This document shows, piece by piece, positions 25,601-40,600 of a stretch of 64,000 nt of DNA; position 1 is the stretch's first letter, and each line of letters opens with the position of its first letter. Made by a program: the position numbers and the translations under genes. Source of the stretch: Hymenolepis diminuta (Eukaryota > Platyhelminthes > Cestoda > Cyclophyllidea > Hymenolepididae); contig CAADRB010000016.1 of the NCBI GenBank assembly GCA_900708905.1, positions 533,477 through 597,476 of the forward strand. The letters run 5' to 3'. The notes under the pieces are model-generated. The model made no database searches. It had not been told where the DNA came from and saw only the letters and a list, made by a program, of their open reading frames with translations.

Positions 25601-28600
25601 GAGTCAGAGTATCGTGATTATGCAGACAAAATGACCGCTTTCTCTAATCCTCTGTATTTTTTTATGCTTCTTGATCCTTACTCCCATCTTTCATACATCT
25701 TGCATATTACAACATACATCTCTTCCATATTTACTTGCCGTATCCATGAGATGTTCTTTAATGAAGACCTATTCAGACCACACTTCATACAGCTTTTAAC
25801 GGTAATAAAAGTATTTTCATATGGTTGATTGACCATTAATGACGGAATTATCACAGGATTGATGAGAATTTTGTTTATTCCTTGAAATTTCAACACCGAA
25901 ATGAATCGGGCATATGTCTAATCAATTTTAAGAATGGCATAGAGCTTGGAGACCATCTGCACAATGTTTATGTCTATTCCAAAATGTTTGCACGCTGCTG
26001 TATTGAGTCATGTTTGTTACCGTTCTAGCTGAAGCAAACACCCAATTAAATATAATACTTCCAAAGAGTTCCTATAAATTTTATCCGGCTACGAGGGAAC
26101 AACCAATTTAGGAGTTCACTAATGAAGAAATTGCAAAACTTAATTAGCAAGATAAATGAGATACAAATCGAATTCTTATTTCCATTTTATACTTATGGTC
26201 GATATGAAATACAATCAATAGTGATTAAATGGAATATTAATCCGATCAGGGTTCTAAATTAAGGTTATATTTATAAAAAATTCCAGCCAACTGCAACTGC
26301 CACTGTACAAGATTAGAGCTTTCTACTGCTTCCAAGATACCGTCAATATCAAGTTCCTAATCACAAAACCTGGGATGGTTCAAAACTCAACCATCCCATA
26401 CCACTAAATTGCTATTCCCATTGAACTCTTAAATTAGAAGGCCTCAGAGTAACTGAATACGTCCATCCAATTTAGGTACAAAAAGGGCTCTGTTCAAGGG
26501 AGAAATTCTCATAGTTTTAACAGATTCGTAAACAAGATTTATTTTCAAAGATTATACTATATTCAAGACTGGATAACAAATTCTTATCAAATCAGAAGAC
26601 TGTCAAAAATATGGTAAGTGATACACTAATATCATTAATTGATAAATAAATCAATTAAAAGCATTTTGACATCCAGGTACATAGATTGAGTTGCATAAAA
26701 TTATTGGAAGTTGCCATCCATATTGTTAATATTGAAATCTCACATTTGTTTAGAGAAAAGTGCACGTCATTTGAGATAAAGTGGCAGGAGAACAAGATTA
26801 TTACCTTAAAAAAGTAGACCAAACTCTAATTTAAAGATAGATTGTTAGCACGAGCTGCATTATTTATTGAATCAAAACTATATCTGACTGTACTCAAAGC
26901 AGTATAATCTAGCTGATCTGCCGATTTACAGTTCATATAATACATTGATATTAGCAAGTAGATGACAAGTGCAGATAATGGGAAGATCATAATTCAAGGT
27001 TAGGCTGAATACTAACATCGATCATTTTGTAGATATTTTCGCAGTTATGAGTCCTTATATTCCATTGATTAATTCCCATCCCCGATAAGCTCATAAAACT
27101 GAACTTTGCAAATGAAGACGAGTAGGGAAAAAGACCCGTTTCCAATCACTTCTAACATCTTCAGATCTGGATGGGCCGCCAGAATTCAGAAGTTTTAATT
27201 TTTTTTTAAAAAAACATCATTAAATAATTCCGGTGCAGAACCCATTGGCTTTGTCCTTCGTTATCGATTATTGGATTTCTAAGCTCATGTCCAGCAGTAA
27301 ATCTCGACAGTGCTGCAAATACAAGCTAACCAGGCTGTCGATCAATCCCCACGCACTTCAGTATAGGTAAATCATTGTATCCGTTTCATAGACAGACTGT
27401 ATTTGAGGAACAAGACTTATAAATTCTTCCTACTTAATCTACTGAGACGGAGCAGCTGCGTTAATAGCATTATAACTGTGGATATCTTTAAAGACCCCAA
27501 AATTGCCGTCAGATTTATATCAGTGGCGATACAGTGTTATACTTTTTTAATACAAGGGCCCACTCACATTATCACGTCTTCAATTTTATGAAAAAATGAG
27601 TATAAGGAAACAACTCACCAAGGGACAGATTTAGTTGAATTGTCGCAGAGATAAACACCTTTCACATTCACCTGTAAAACACAACGTAAAAACATAAACA
27701 AGCGACCTAATTCAAAGATGGTCCATTCCATAAACACCTACAATGACGAATGTGGGGACAAAATAGCCATTCATACAACTTACACTATTGGCTATTAGTA
27801 AGAGACGTTCGTTTGGATGTCCACTTATCGGCCCAACTTTTAGGTACGTGCAGATAGATGTCTAGAAAAAAATAAGTAGCAAAATTTAATGAAATATTTT
27901 GGAAGTTAATTAAATGTTTAGAGTCAAATGATGTCATCATTCAACCTTATGAAATAATGAAATTACAGATAAATGTTTTTTCAGACTGTAAAATGCATGA
28001 TTATGAAAAACCCTCAAGGACCCAACAGAAGGTTTAAAAAGCAGAGAAAAATCGCTGACAACTCGAGGTCAAAATAGAATGAGCATCTACACTTCACATA
28101 AAACTAATTTCAAGACCAGAATGAATGGAAATTTTTATAGGATTAAAAGATAACTAATGACTTCCATCAATCTTAATCTTGAGAGATTGATTAGAGCAAA
28201 GCAATAGGAAATGACTTCCAGAACAGTTTTCCCTTTATCTCCGCTAGTTGATATTGTAATACGCGTGGACTAAGTAAGTATTTATTAAAAGGCATCTTAG
28301 TCTTGGAGCAAAGGACGTAAAATCTACAAGGCTATGAAAGATAAACCAAGTTGTATTAAGAGGTATAAGGTTGGAGGGGGGGCGATCATCCTGCCACAAT
28401 GGCCACTATCCTCTACAAACAGCATGGGACCTGAAGACGAATATATACGGACTTCAAGTTTCGTACTGGTCGTGTTGGTAAGTACATTCACACTGACTAG
28501 GGAGGTTTTTAATTTAGCCTTCCAAATTCATCAGTAACAATGAGCTTGGTGGCTTACTATTTGCTTGGGTTTTTACAATAAGGTCCGATTAGTAAAGGGA

Positions 28601-31600
28601 CTTGTGACACTAATAACAGATATAGTTGACGAGTGGCCTTCACGCTAATTAATATTGACCAAAATAAGGAAATCGAGCCTTTAATCCCGTATAATCATGT
28701 ATATCTACAAATTTTATATAAAAGAAAAGTGGGATTTTTAGGTTGAGAGAAAATAAAAACAAAACCTAAACCTATTGCATTTCTTCTTTTCAAAAAAGGG
28801 GTTTTTAGTTCACCTTCAACCAATTACAACCCTATACGACTGATTTAAATTCATTCCATTCGGTTAAGAAATTAGGTAAGCGGTTACTTATAGCTGGGTC
28901 GTTTTAAAACCTACCAAACTGGCATCTCCTCGCGGATAATTCGGATCATTGTCCAGAAGAAAAATTTTGTTGATATACTGCAGAAGTGAAAGTTCCATTT
29001 TGTCATTAGATTGACGACACACCAGTTCTAATAAACTAAAATGTGGTTTAGGATGCATTACTATTAAAATTGCACACCATGTATTCAATGTTATGGATTA
29101 TTCAAATGAAGGAACACCTTGTACTGTCTAAGAGAAAAGATATAATACATTACAGGGATGACATGAATAAGCTCTACTCCCAATATACCGACCAGTCATC
29201 CCCTGAGCACTGAGAAATAAACTATCCATTCAGAAACCTGGAAGGCAAAACTTTGAAGTTTGTCTATGATGTAAAGAATCATATGGAGAAACAATAAGAC
29301 AACCTAATCATTAAAAAAAGAAAGAGTCTTTTGATGTTTTGTACCTAATTTAGCCACTTTGCTTTTACTCCAAAAGGATGAATCTGCTGCTGTCTTCAGA
29401 ATGGATTTTTGCTTTCACATAACTGATCAGCAAAAAAATAGCCATAAAAACACATTTTTCTTAATGTAAGCTTTAGTTAATAACAAATTAAGTGAAAAAG
29501 TGAGTTACATTTCGAAATTCAAATAAACTCAAAAAATTGAAGAAAAAAACACGAACAACTCGAATAAACATTAAAATAAAATTTGGAATGTTGGGATAGC
29601 TTTTAAATTAAATTGCTACCTATTTCCGACAGCAGAGCTCAAGAAGGAGTAATAAAAACCACATAATATGAAAGTGTGGAACTTTGAGTACTGTAAGACT
29701 GGTTTCCAATGACACAATTATTATATACTGGTAGGTAAAAGTTTATGGAGAGTGTGGAGAACACGACGGAATTTGCCATAGAAATCATTCATAAGATAAA
29801 AGCACAAAGGATCTGAGTCATATCTTCGAGCATAGAGACAAGGAGTATTTAAGGGGGAAGACAAATGAGTAAGCTAAATGGGATCACAGAAACAGGGTGC
29901 GGCTGTCTACGCCATAGCCGCCACACCACAGGAATAATGACCTCTGTAAGAGTTTTAGAAAAGTAAAGACATCAAATAACCTTTTCTAGGTTATTCGAAA
30001 TGGTTATATTACATTAACCGCTCTATCATCAACCAAACTTTGGAACTCAGTTAGCTCTAGGTGAACGCTTTTTTTGCTATCAAAGAAATTAGAAAAGCTT
30101 TGTGAAATGCTTGTTTAAGAAAATGCAAATGAGTGCAATTCTTTGCTCGTGAAAACCGACATCTTATACGATTATCACAGAATGCCATTCAAAGGTCAGA
30201 ACCAAACCCTCAGGGTACAGCCGAATTTGTTGGCAATGTCATGTAAATGGAAAACAAAAAGCAAACCGATTATCAGGCCAACAGAAAAAAGGTCGTTATA
30301 AACAAAGGCGGGAAAACAGATCAGCGTAAAAATGACTAAAAATGGAAGATTACTGAAAGACTTGTATGGCACATAAATGTTTAAATAAGACGAAAGAATA
30401 TTCAGTAATTAATAATGCTTAGTGATATTGCAATTCCAAGAGATAAAGAAAGGCGACTGAATGCTATTTTTTCCAGTTTCCCTCTACTCACGATTGAAAT
30501 ATTTTGTCATTGATTTAAGAATTTGATTTAAGTGAAAAAAATAAAATTTAGCGAAAAAAAACCATTCTAGAAGTAGGTTAAGCAAAACCTGATGGAGTCC
30601 AAGTCTATGATTTAAGAGAATTATTTGCAAAACTCTCGTGTTATGCATATAACTACCGAATAAAGAGCGAAGATTAAGTGGTATCATGCATATTTACCCA
30701 TTAAATTAACACGAGTTCAAAGCTTATTCAAGTAGGAAGGGTCCTCGAACATCCCCGTTAGTTAGAGGAATGACATTATGGAGCCTTCCTGGAAAGAAAA
30801 TCGCGTTACTTTTAGCTAGCCTTAACCAATACGGTTGGCTATCCGGCTCATTAGGTGTGCACCGGTGAGCATCGAGTACCGTAACACTTGAAGATCAGAA
30901 TGTCATTTCTATCTGTCAATTTACATTTAACCGACATTTTCGATAAAATTCAACAGAATTATAAAAACATAAATCTGCTTCTTATATGACGTGGGATAAT
31001 ATAAAATTATACATCCACGAAGTTAGGTTTTTATACGATTTTTTGAACACATAAATCAATTAAACCACTATTGCATCAAATTCACAGAGAAATATTAGTA
31101 AGGAAAATATTAAAAATCGCTTGCGATGTACTAGAATGGAACAAAATACGCAAAATTGTTTTGCATACTTAGTCCCACAGGTTCATGTGATCTACTAAAC
31201 TACTCTGTTATAAATAACAATAATATTATTAATGAAGAGATAAAAATTCAATTTTCTCACTTTAATTGAAGGCTTGATAACAAATGCAAAGTTCTTTTCT
31301 TAAATAAGAAGTATTTTGAACAAATCTGATGAGTTCAAAATCCCTTTACGATAAAGCAGTTATTAAAATGCTCGTGCAAACTAGCATAGTTTGTATAAGC
31401 TAGGTAGCTGGGAGAATGGTATCCCTGTAACAACGCGGTCCTTTAAACTTGTGCGATTTGTAGCTGAGTAGCTATGCATCCTCCTGTCTGACTAGTGTTA
31501 TGTATACCTATTATTTACAGTAGTTGAGAATTCTACAATTTCAATTTGTGGGAAATCGGTTAACGTCAAATTCAACAAACGGCAAAGAGAGGGAATCAAA

Positions 31601-34600
31601 AAGATGCTGAGGGCAACGTCAGGGTATCGAAGTATTTTCGGAATCGGATTGTATGATATTTACTAAATGGGCGGCTCAAGCCCCAACGTTCTAATTTCAT
31701 GATTTGTCACTTGGATTACAGCAGACACTATTTTGTGATTGGCCGGTTTTTATTCATGATACCGTGACCAGTCCTGCTACTTCGATTACTTTTTCTTCCA
31801 GTGGTAGAGAAGATAATATGATCCTATATAATATTCAGCTGCTTACAGTTTTAACATAACAGAGATGAAGCAGCTAAAAATTTTAAGCTAACAGAACTCT
31901 GCGCTATGTATAAAAAATCTCACAAAGCCTATTTAGGGAAGCGTTTTTCAAAACTCACATTGGAGAGAGGAATAGTATTATGGAACCTCTCTGATGGGAA
32001 ACTCGAGTTCTGCCACCTTTATTATTCAGACTTAGTCCGTACAAATGACGATTTCGTTAACTGAATGTGCATAAGTGGGAATCGGACCTGCCTGACTTCG
32101 CAGACAGACATGTTAATCACTACGTCATCGGCGCACGTAATGTACTTACAATAATTAGTCAACACGTTGGAGTATTTTTCATACATATATGTATGTTCAT
32201 TTATTAATAAGAAGAGTATACGGCATACTAATCGAACAAGCGGATGCATAGCTACAACAGGGGAGAGTTTTGGGAAAGTGTAGTGGAATTTAGTCTATGG
32301 GTCAAGAATTTTCACAATCCTCCGATTATGATTTCGTTAAATTATTCTCCATAAAATTAAGGGCTTTAACCATAATTTTGCATTTTAAATCACCATTATT
32401 AAAGATAAAGGTAACACTTTTCAGTATAACATTTGGTTAAGATTAAGTTAATAGAAAGGGAAGATGTCCATTAAAAAGCGCAATTATTATTACTTCCTGT
32501 TATAAAGTTCACTACTTCATTTAGTCTTTACTTACCAAAGTTTCATAGGTACTGGCTGTGTGTAGCACTGAATAATTAATATTCTGTCATAACATAAAAC
32601 ACAAAATAATTAAAAAGATTCCTAATCATAGTAATATGCATTTTCAAGATGAGGGTAAAATTGTGTTTAGAAGTAATAAGAGATAAAGATCAAATTTCCA
32701 TTGAGGGCAAAAAAGAGGACTTCAATCAAAAATGCCTTAAATCATCAAGATCATGTTCAGACTTATAATAAAATGAATTACTTTTCACCTATTAAATAAA
32801 ATAGAAATAAAAATTACACAACTTAATTAAATTATGAATATTAATTTTAACAATTTCCATGAACTATATAGCCAATTAAATTAGCTAGCGAATTGTTGGC
32901 CCTATAACTACTCCAATTTCTTCTGCTACCACACATCTGCACGGTTCCTCTCCAACTTCACCGATCTTTCAGTAATCTATTCTCTATCTACAGCCTCTTA
33001 TACCATTTGCTGTGCAATCCTCTCTGATAAATCTCATCAAAGTATTGTTATTACTATTGCCTCTGCCTTTTTTCTTACCCCTTGCAGCTTTATACCTAAT
33101 GACCCTAGTGTTTAGTTCCGAACAAGTCTATTCAAACTTTGTACCCAAACATTAGATTTGCATTCATATCATACGATAGGCAACCAATATGTTTAAGTAT
33201 TCTGCGCGTGGAAAACGGCACACGAATAATAACTTCATGTTATAAACTCTAACTCATGAGCCTAAAGGTCAAATGTTGAAATCTGAACTTCGTAACATTA
33301 GAACATAATCCTAAAACACCATACTCAGTAAATAAAAAGCAGATGAATCCAGGATTAAAATAAAGTAAGATAACTTTACTACCTCGACTTACTCCTCTAC
33401 GTCTACTCAACCTCTCTCATTATCTCCTATTGGCCCATTTTACTATTTTCTGCTTTTAGATACTTTCCGGTGATTAACTTTATTATGTGCAATAAAATGA
33501 AAACCGGTATTATATTTTGAAAAATAAATTACATTTAGTAAAAATCTATTTCGATTTATCGACACGTACTTATGTCAGGCCTGAAAAACTGTAGACAAAC
33601 GAAACCTAGGTATCCTTAAAAATGGAGATACAAATATTCTAAATCAATTCTTGAATACGGTTATTTCTAGCTATTCGCCAGTAACTGATCTAAGCAATAT
33701 TCAAATAAAAAGCTCTGAAGCAAAGTGCAACGGAACCCAACTATTTCAATTGCCTTTGACAAGGGCCAGAAATGAATAACCAACAGTTAATACAAAAGGA
33801 AGAGAGGAAGGATAGGGCTTATATTTCCTAAATATTAAATCCAATCTAACAACTTCAGCTTTGTGAAGGAAAGATAGATACCACCGTAAAATTCAATTTT
33901 CTTTTTTCTTCGGCCACTCAACTAATTAGAACTAGTTTATGATTAGAGAGGTGCAAACCTAAATAGAAGAAAACAGATTTTCCTACTAGCGACCTGCAAA
34001 TTCAGGTTCAAACTTGGTTCTAATGAATCCTACCTTAATTGGGCCGATCCTGACCTTTTTTGCTACAACAATCCTTAGGAGAATCTTCTAAGCATCATCT
34101 AATGTGCAATGCCATGCGTATCTAGTATTTCCAACGCCTTTACTACTCCAGATCAGGTTGACTTCTGACTAGACAAACATGTACACACACGATACACGAT
34201 ACTATAATTACTATTTCAATAATTCATTAATTTATCTAATAATTATCACCAGTCATTAATCCCTGTACCTTCATTATACCCACCTGAGAAATCACGCAAT
34301 GTTTTCCTAAAACAGAACTAAACCTATTTCATCATCCTGGTGTCTAGGCCCTCAAAAACGCCTGACCACATGATAAATTCTTGGGGACGCAACAAAGTAG
34401 TTTGATTGACTTTTTCCTGTTGTCAAATTGCATTTGACTCATCATACTAAGATTTAGTCTAGTCGAGATCTGGGTCTTTATGCGTTGTTTCCAACATGTA
34501 TTACAATGAATAATTTGAGAATTGCAAAAGGCGAATTTTACTGCAAGGATAATTGTAGAAAAAAACTAACCATAGGAGTAACGAAGACTCCACTAGATAC

Positions 34601-37600
34601 ATCAGTTCGACTGATCCATTTGCAATGCTCATTGATCTCGACATTAGATAATATGGAATGCTCCTTAAGAACAGGAAGACGAAGTGAAGGTCCGATAGGA
34701 ACTGGATGAGAGAGAAAGATTCCCTTAAGGATATCCATCCGGTCTTGGCGATTGAGATACTGAAATGGAAAAAGAGGATAACAAATAAAATCATTTTTTG
34801 ATAGAAGCTTGCAGGAATCAGAAAAGCATTGCCAAGCTAATCTGCGGGTATGTGTGGCTCTAACAATTTGCAAATGTGTGTCGGTGGCACATTGGTCACC
34901 TCGCACGTCTACACACCAGTGGTCATAGGTTCGAATCCTATCACACCTAGTAATCGGGATGGTCAACTGCACTGATTAAGTCCGACTAAAAAAGGGAGTG
35001 GTAGAATTTGAGTCTCTCTCTAGGGAGGCTCCATAATGCTACTCTTTCCCCATAGTGAGTTCTGGTAAATACTTTCTTAAATGAGACTGGGAACTAGTAT
35101 CATCACCCATCAACATTGGCAGGTTCATGGCAAGTGCAAATGGTGTCAAAAGAGGGCCTTGGTGAGTGATCCATTTGTCCCTTATCATTAATACCCATTC
35201 TCAGAGGTTACTGATTTGGCGATACCAAATGATGTTAGGGTCAAATAATATTTTGAAATAAACCTGAGTTGCAACCGATCGCGACGTCAAATGTAGTATT
35301 TAGAATTACCCCGCTAAAGCTTCACTGGTAATGGCACAGAACCCACAGAATGGAATAGCAAGGAAGACTTAATAATTTGGCAGCACTCCTAATTTATTGA
35401 CAATAAGTATTACAAACAGGTACTATCCGAATGCATAAATTGAGCAGGGAATGCACACAGGAGTGTATTAACTTTAGTAACATTGAACATTTTGACTTAT
35501 AAGAACTTTGTCTCACCAAACTTTTCAAAATTATTAGTTTTCTAGGTCACACAACTATGTGTAACCAATGAATGGAATGACAAACCACACTAGTTAAGTC
35601 TGAATAATGCAGAGAGTGACAAAATTCGAACTTCCCACGAGGGAGGCTAATCCTGATGTTAACCCTCTATCTCGAATGAGTTTTGGAGAGCACCTTCTGA
35701 AACGGACTTGGGAGTGGTTTAACATTTAAATCTAACCATATTAGAAAAACCAACTTTAAAATTTTAAATTAAACAAGTGGAGATTTTCGATCTAAATTAA
35801 AAAAGCCAACTATTGTTAATCACTCAGCTGTTAATATTTTAGATTATCGGGTTATTAGCTGGCTCCTCATCAAAAGTACATCGAAGGGAGATTAATATCT
35901 GAGAATTGAAGATGATAATCAGATTAGTAATCGTCAATAAATTTTGAAACATTTTTTCTATGAACAGTCATCAAAAGGTGACAACCGTCAGCCTGTATTA
36001 GTGATATATTAATAAACTGAAATTGATCATGTCCATCAAAAAAGCAAAAATTATTCAGATGCACATGCAAAAGATTCAGAGGATCACCATAGAAATTAAT
36101 TCTAGACAGTCTACATTACACATTTCGCAACCGTGCATGACCCAAGATTACTGATTACCACTGGCTGTTAAAAGACTAACCACTGAAAATTCATGTCTCC
36201 AAAAAACGTTGCATTCAGCATTTAAAGAAAGTAAAAATGCTTGCGAAAAAGTGCTTAATCAGTTCTCATTAGGAAGAAGTAGTGCAGTGGTTCACATTAA
36301 ATCCTGTCGTTACTAATCCAGTGAGTTGAAAAGCATTTCTCAGAGACTATTGATAATTAATATCAGTATGGAAATATCCTATCACATATGATTTTTAAAT
36401 CTATTGCAGGAAGTAAAAACAAATTTCCCAAGCTCATTAGGAGAAGTGTAAAAAACTTGACTTGGGTAAAGAGACGATAACATGGAGTCATTCAATGAAA
36501 AAACGCATTCCCCAATGAGCATATTTTTTGTGATTTTTGAATTTAGCGAACATTGTACCATCAACACTATAGAAAAGAGTTTTCTGACACTTGTCCCAGG
36601 TAGAACAACACGATAGAGCCTCTCTCATGAGAAATTCCTATTTCACTATCTTTTTCTATTGTCAAGGTTACTCGTATCGTTCACTGGATGTGTCGATGAC
36701 CGAGCGAATCTGTTGACCGTTCCGCTATTGGCTCATAAGCCATCTACCGTAGGTGGTGAAGCACCAATGAGTCTCAATTTTTATTTCTCATTAATTTCTC
36801 AAACGTAAAAATTAAGTCATGAGAGAAATGCTTGCATGAACAACTCTATTTTCGTTTATCTAAGTAGCACGCAAAGTGATTTCTGTTTTTTCTTCAATAA
36901 ACCATGGTCACACCACTATCTCCTTCTCATCATTTCCTTGATGTATGGTGAAGGTCATAATAAGTTAGTAGGATTGACATCTAGCTACACCTAGTCACTA
37001 AAACCCTAAACCATCTCCTTTTATCTCTTCTATACTTTCACGGTGACTAATACGCCATCGGCCTATATATTCTATCTCTGCTACTTCACTATTAACCCGT
37101 GCAGATGGGTATACTAGATCTCGTCGAAACTTATTTGAGAGTCCTACGCGTAAAGCATAATACCATTACAGGAAAAAATGGTTTCGTTTACGTAGGCAAT
37201 GCACGACGTAGTTTAGAGATAACAGAACTTTAGGTTGTTAATAATGACGACTAATCACCTTAGCATACATTCGAAATCGCATAAACAAGATAAACTTACT
37301 GCGCGTTCTGTCGCGTTCACGATGGCAAAAATGGCCTCATTTATTTGTATCAACAATTGTTTGCACCTAAATAAGACGAAAACAAGGAAAATTTAAAAAA
37401 ATATTAAAACAATGATGCCAGAAAATAGATAAAATCCCTCCTGATTTATAATCAAATTTGTAGATGAAAAGGTCGCATCAACATTGTGAATTAGACAAAA
37501 AGATGTGCAAACTTCAATAATACACTAATGTTGGAAGACGAGCACTAAATTTCAGGTTCTTGAATCCAATAAGTATGAATGTCTTGGAGGAGAGCTGTTG

Positions 37601-40600
37601 CACTGAATATCAAAATTGCAGGAACAAAAGTTCGCATTCACAACTGACTAACTGGCCAATTCTAATTTACTCTACAGTAGAAAAAAGCTCAAATCTAGAA
37701 TCGCACAAGTTTATAAGATTGGATGCTTCTACTTCATTGTCATGATTATTAAGCTATCCTTCACTCAATTTTCCAGAGTGCATTTGACTCCGAGAGATCA
37801 GGATTCTTATCGCCCGCCACTTCCAGCATCAATCATCATTCTCGTATTCCTTCACATGAGTTCAGATCCGGATCTAAATCTAAAGCCGTCACTGGGACAA
37901 TCGATAATAGGTTAAGAAGGCCAGCTTATTTAGAAGTGTTATATAGCATTGTCATTTGTTTATTTTTGTCCAGTTCACGAAAACAATAAGGAAAACTAGG
38001 ACATTTTACATTTGAACTGATAAGTGCCGACCAAGAAGAATAATCAAATAAAAGCGTCATGCACCACCTAAGACGTAAATTGCATATAGGACTTCCCAAG
38101 GAGAATGTTAGAAGTTGCCTCATTTGAAGATAAACCAGTACAATTTAGACTCATTTGATTAAAACCCCACTTTGGCGAGAATCTCAAATTCCTCAAGTTT
38201 AATAGTGGCATATAATACCACTACTATCTTCAAAACAGAAGATATTTTACCCGGGATTCGCAACTTTGATATTAGCGAAATGGATAAGAAATAGTTTGTG
38301 TAATTCATAATAAAATACGAGCTATTCAATTTAAGTGTTTCCCGAGCTGACTAAAACTAACTTGAAATTGAACTTTACTTCTCAAAGATACGGTTACTTC
38401 TTGAGCCTATGAGAAATTTCTGAACTTACAATGAGCCGATAATTTGATACATTCTTGAACATGTAAACGTTTACAGGTCTTCAATCATCCTGAATAATTA
38501 TTACTGTTCCCAGCTAAGCATTCAACAAACAGTACTAGAACTGCATTAAATACAAGAATGCAACAAAATGCGAATTTAGAATAGAGTCATCTACCAATCT
38601 TTCAAACTTGCACACACATTCACCCTATTTTTGAGACGAATTAGAACTAATTTGGGAGAATCCTGATCATGAAAATGCAAATATATACAAATTAGCAATC
38701 AAATAACAAATTTTCAGTCACTAACATAGAAGAAAGACCATCAGCAGGAAATAAGTAGAGTAAGTGAAACACACCCTATGAAGATCCTTACAAGAACGTG
38801 CCAGGCTATCGACACAACATTAATCCACTATGTCATACTGGTCAATAAATAGGACAGCAAATTATGTCATTTTATGGATCATATTAGGATAAAAATCATT
38901 TTTTGAATAAAATTTAACCTTTTTTCAGAACGATTTTATTAAAATTATTTTCAAATTTGTCATAAAACATGTATTGTAATGTGTTGGTTAGGCCCGATGT
39001 TGTGAAGTATATACTCCAGAAAGAGAGATTAAACCAGACAAAACTATTTTGGTAAGCACACATAACAAAGGACCAGTCGGTCAATGGCGGTCATGACCTT
39101 GTCATGACGTGACCTCCCATAGCAATGACGAAGGAGTGATATAGCAATGACGTGTAAATGCACTTCCGGTGTATGCCAGAACAATCCTTCGCTTTCCTGT
39201 CACCGCCCCTTTTTAAGTTCAACTTTCCGCCTATTCTTTTGACAATGGGGTAGGTTTCCAGAGAACGTAGATCGTTGCCCTTTATGATTCAGTTACATCT
39301 CCCAATATTGAGGTGTCCATTCTGCTTTGTTGATATTGTTTTTCTCTGATTCCTTAATTTCAGAAACAGCTTCTTTTTGACGATTTGTTTGAGCGAATGA
39401 TTGGTCTTTTCTTTGTTGTCTGCCTGTTTCAGCAGTTTTTGTTGCTTGCGTTGGCCCTCGTTTAATTCTCTGCTTCTGCCCTTCGATTTGCGTCGTAGGT
39501 TTGTTTAAGAATTTTTCTTGTGCCTTTTTGTATTATTTAATTGTTTTTGACTTGCCTTTTTTGAATAACCTTGAGAACAAGAATCTCCTTCAGACATGAA
39601 CTTGTGTTGATCTCATGTTTCGACTGTTGTGTTGACTGTATTCTTTAGCCGTTGATGCTTTGGGCAGCTTTCCTTGGACGGTCAGTTGTTTTGGATTGTC
39701 CTCTCCTCTCTTTTGAAGATTGTCTGGAATTCTGCATAAATGTTCGCTGTTACTTGAGCGACAAATGATTTTTTGCGACCCATTTTACCACATCTTTGAC
39801 ATAAATGATTTATATGAACAGTATTTTGCAGAATACCATTAAGTACACAACCAATAGGATGATGGTAGTCCAGAGAACGGTTTTATTTGGCGTTAAGGAA
39901 GGCAGTCTCCCCTCGTTAGTGCAGCAACAAATCTGATGACCCTGGTACTTGAATTCCAACAACTTCTATATTTTACTTGAAGGAATATTATGAATAGGAA
40001 ATGAGAACCTATGTGTAGGAATCTGAGTAAAAACATGATGATGAATAACGCACGAAAAATTAGCGCACTTATAAAATTCTAAACGTTCTCCAGGATTAAT
40101 TCTTTGCCCGTCATCCTAGGAAAAGACTTTATAATTCAAAATGAAACATCACAGAGTATATTCTTTGTACGAAAATAAAAAATTTTGAAAGCATTTGGAA
40201 TGTAAAAAGAACGTAAAGTGACGAACCACAAAATGCAACGATGATCACAAGTGAGCCAAACCTGGTTGACAGCCTGTGTGGGGAGGTATAACGCCCGATC
40301 AACAGGTAACCCAATGACTCCTAAACCATCCCACACCTAAAAATAAAAACAGAAAGAGCACTATAACAAGCAAAAATTCTCCACTTACCAAGTGGTCGGA
40401 CATTCCCCCTGTGATTGAAAGATAAGTTATATGATCATATTCGGGTTTCAAAGCTTCGTTGTTCCAAAAGTCATGAACACGTTTATAAATTGACTGTAAT
40501 TTATAACCCAGAGATATTACTAAAATAATGGGAATAAAGTCAGACGAGAAAAAACAACAAACCTGGACATTTAAGTGGGGATGCTATAGTTAAGACTGTG

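Noticed and set aside
31320..31340. CTGATGAG as part of a hammerhead ribozyme, as in some flatworm SINEs
   Set aside because: The matching GAAA and helix strands are not present nearby, and it is not inside a SINE copy.
32022..32249. 75-codon minus-strand frame
   Set aside because: Half of it lies in a SINE copy and it resembles no protein.
34876..34950. Functional tRNA gene
   Set aside because: The B box is perfect but no clover-leaf with paired acceptor and anticodon arms could be drawn, and the sequence continues into the SINE body.
34501..34972. Minus-strand frames upstream of 34759 as part of a protein
   Set aside because: The part beyond 34759 is the SINE copy in reverse; only 34571-34759 is PGAP1 exon 9.
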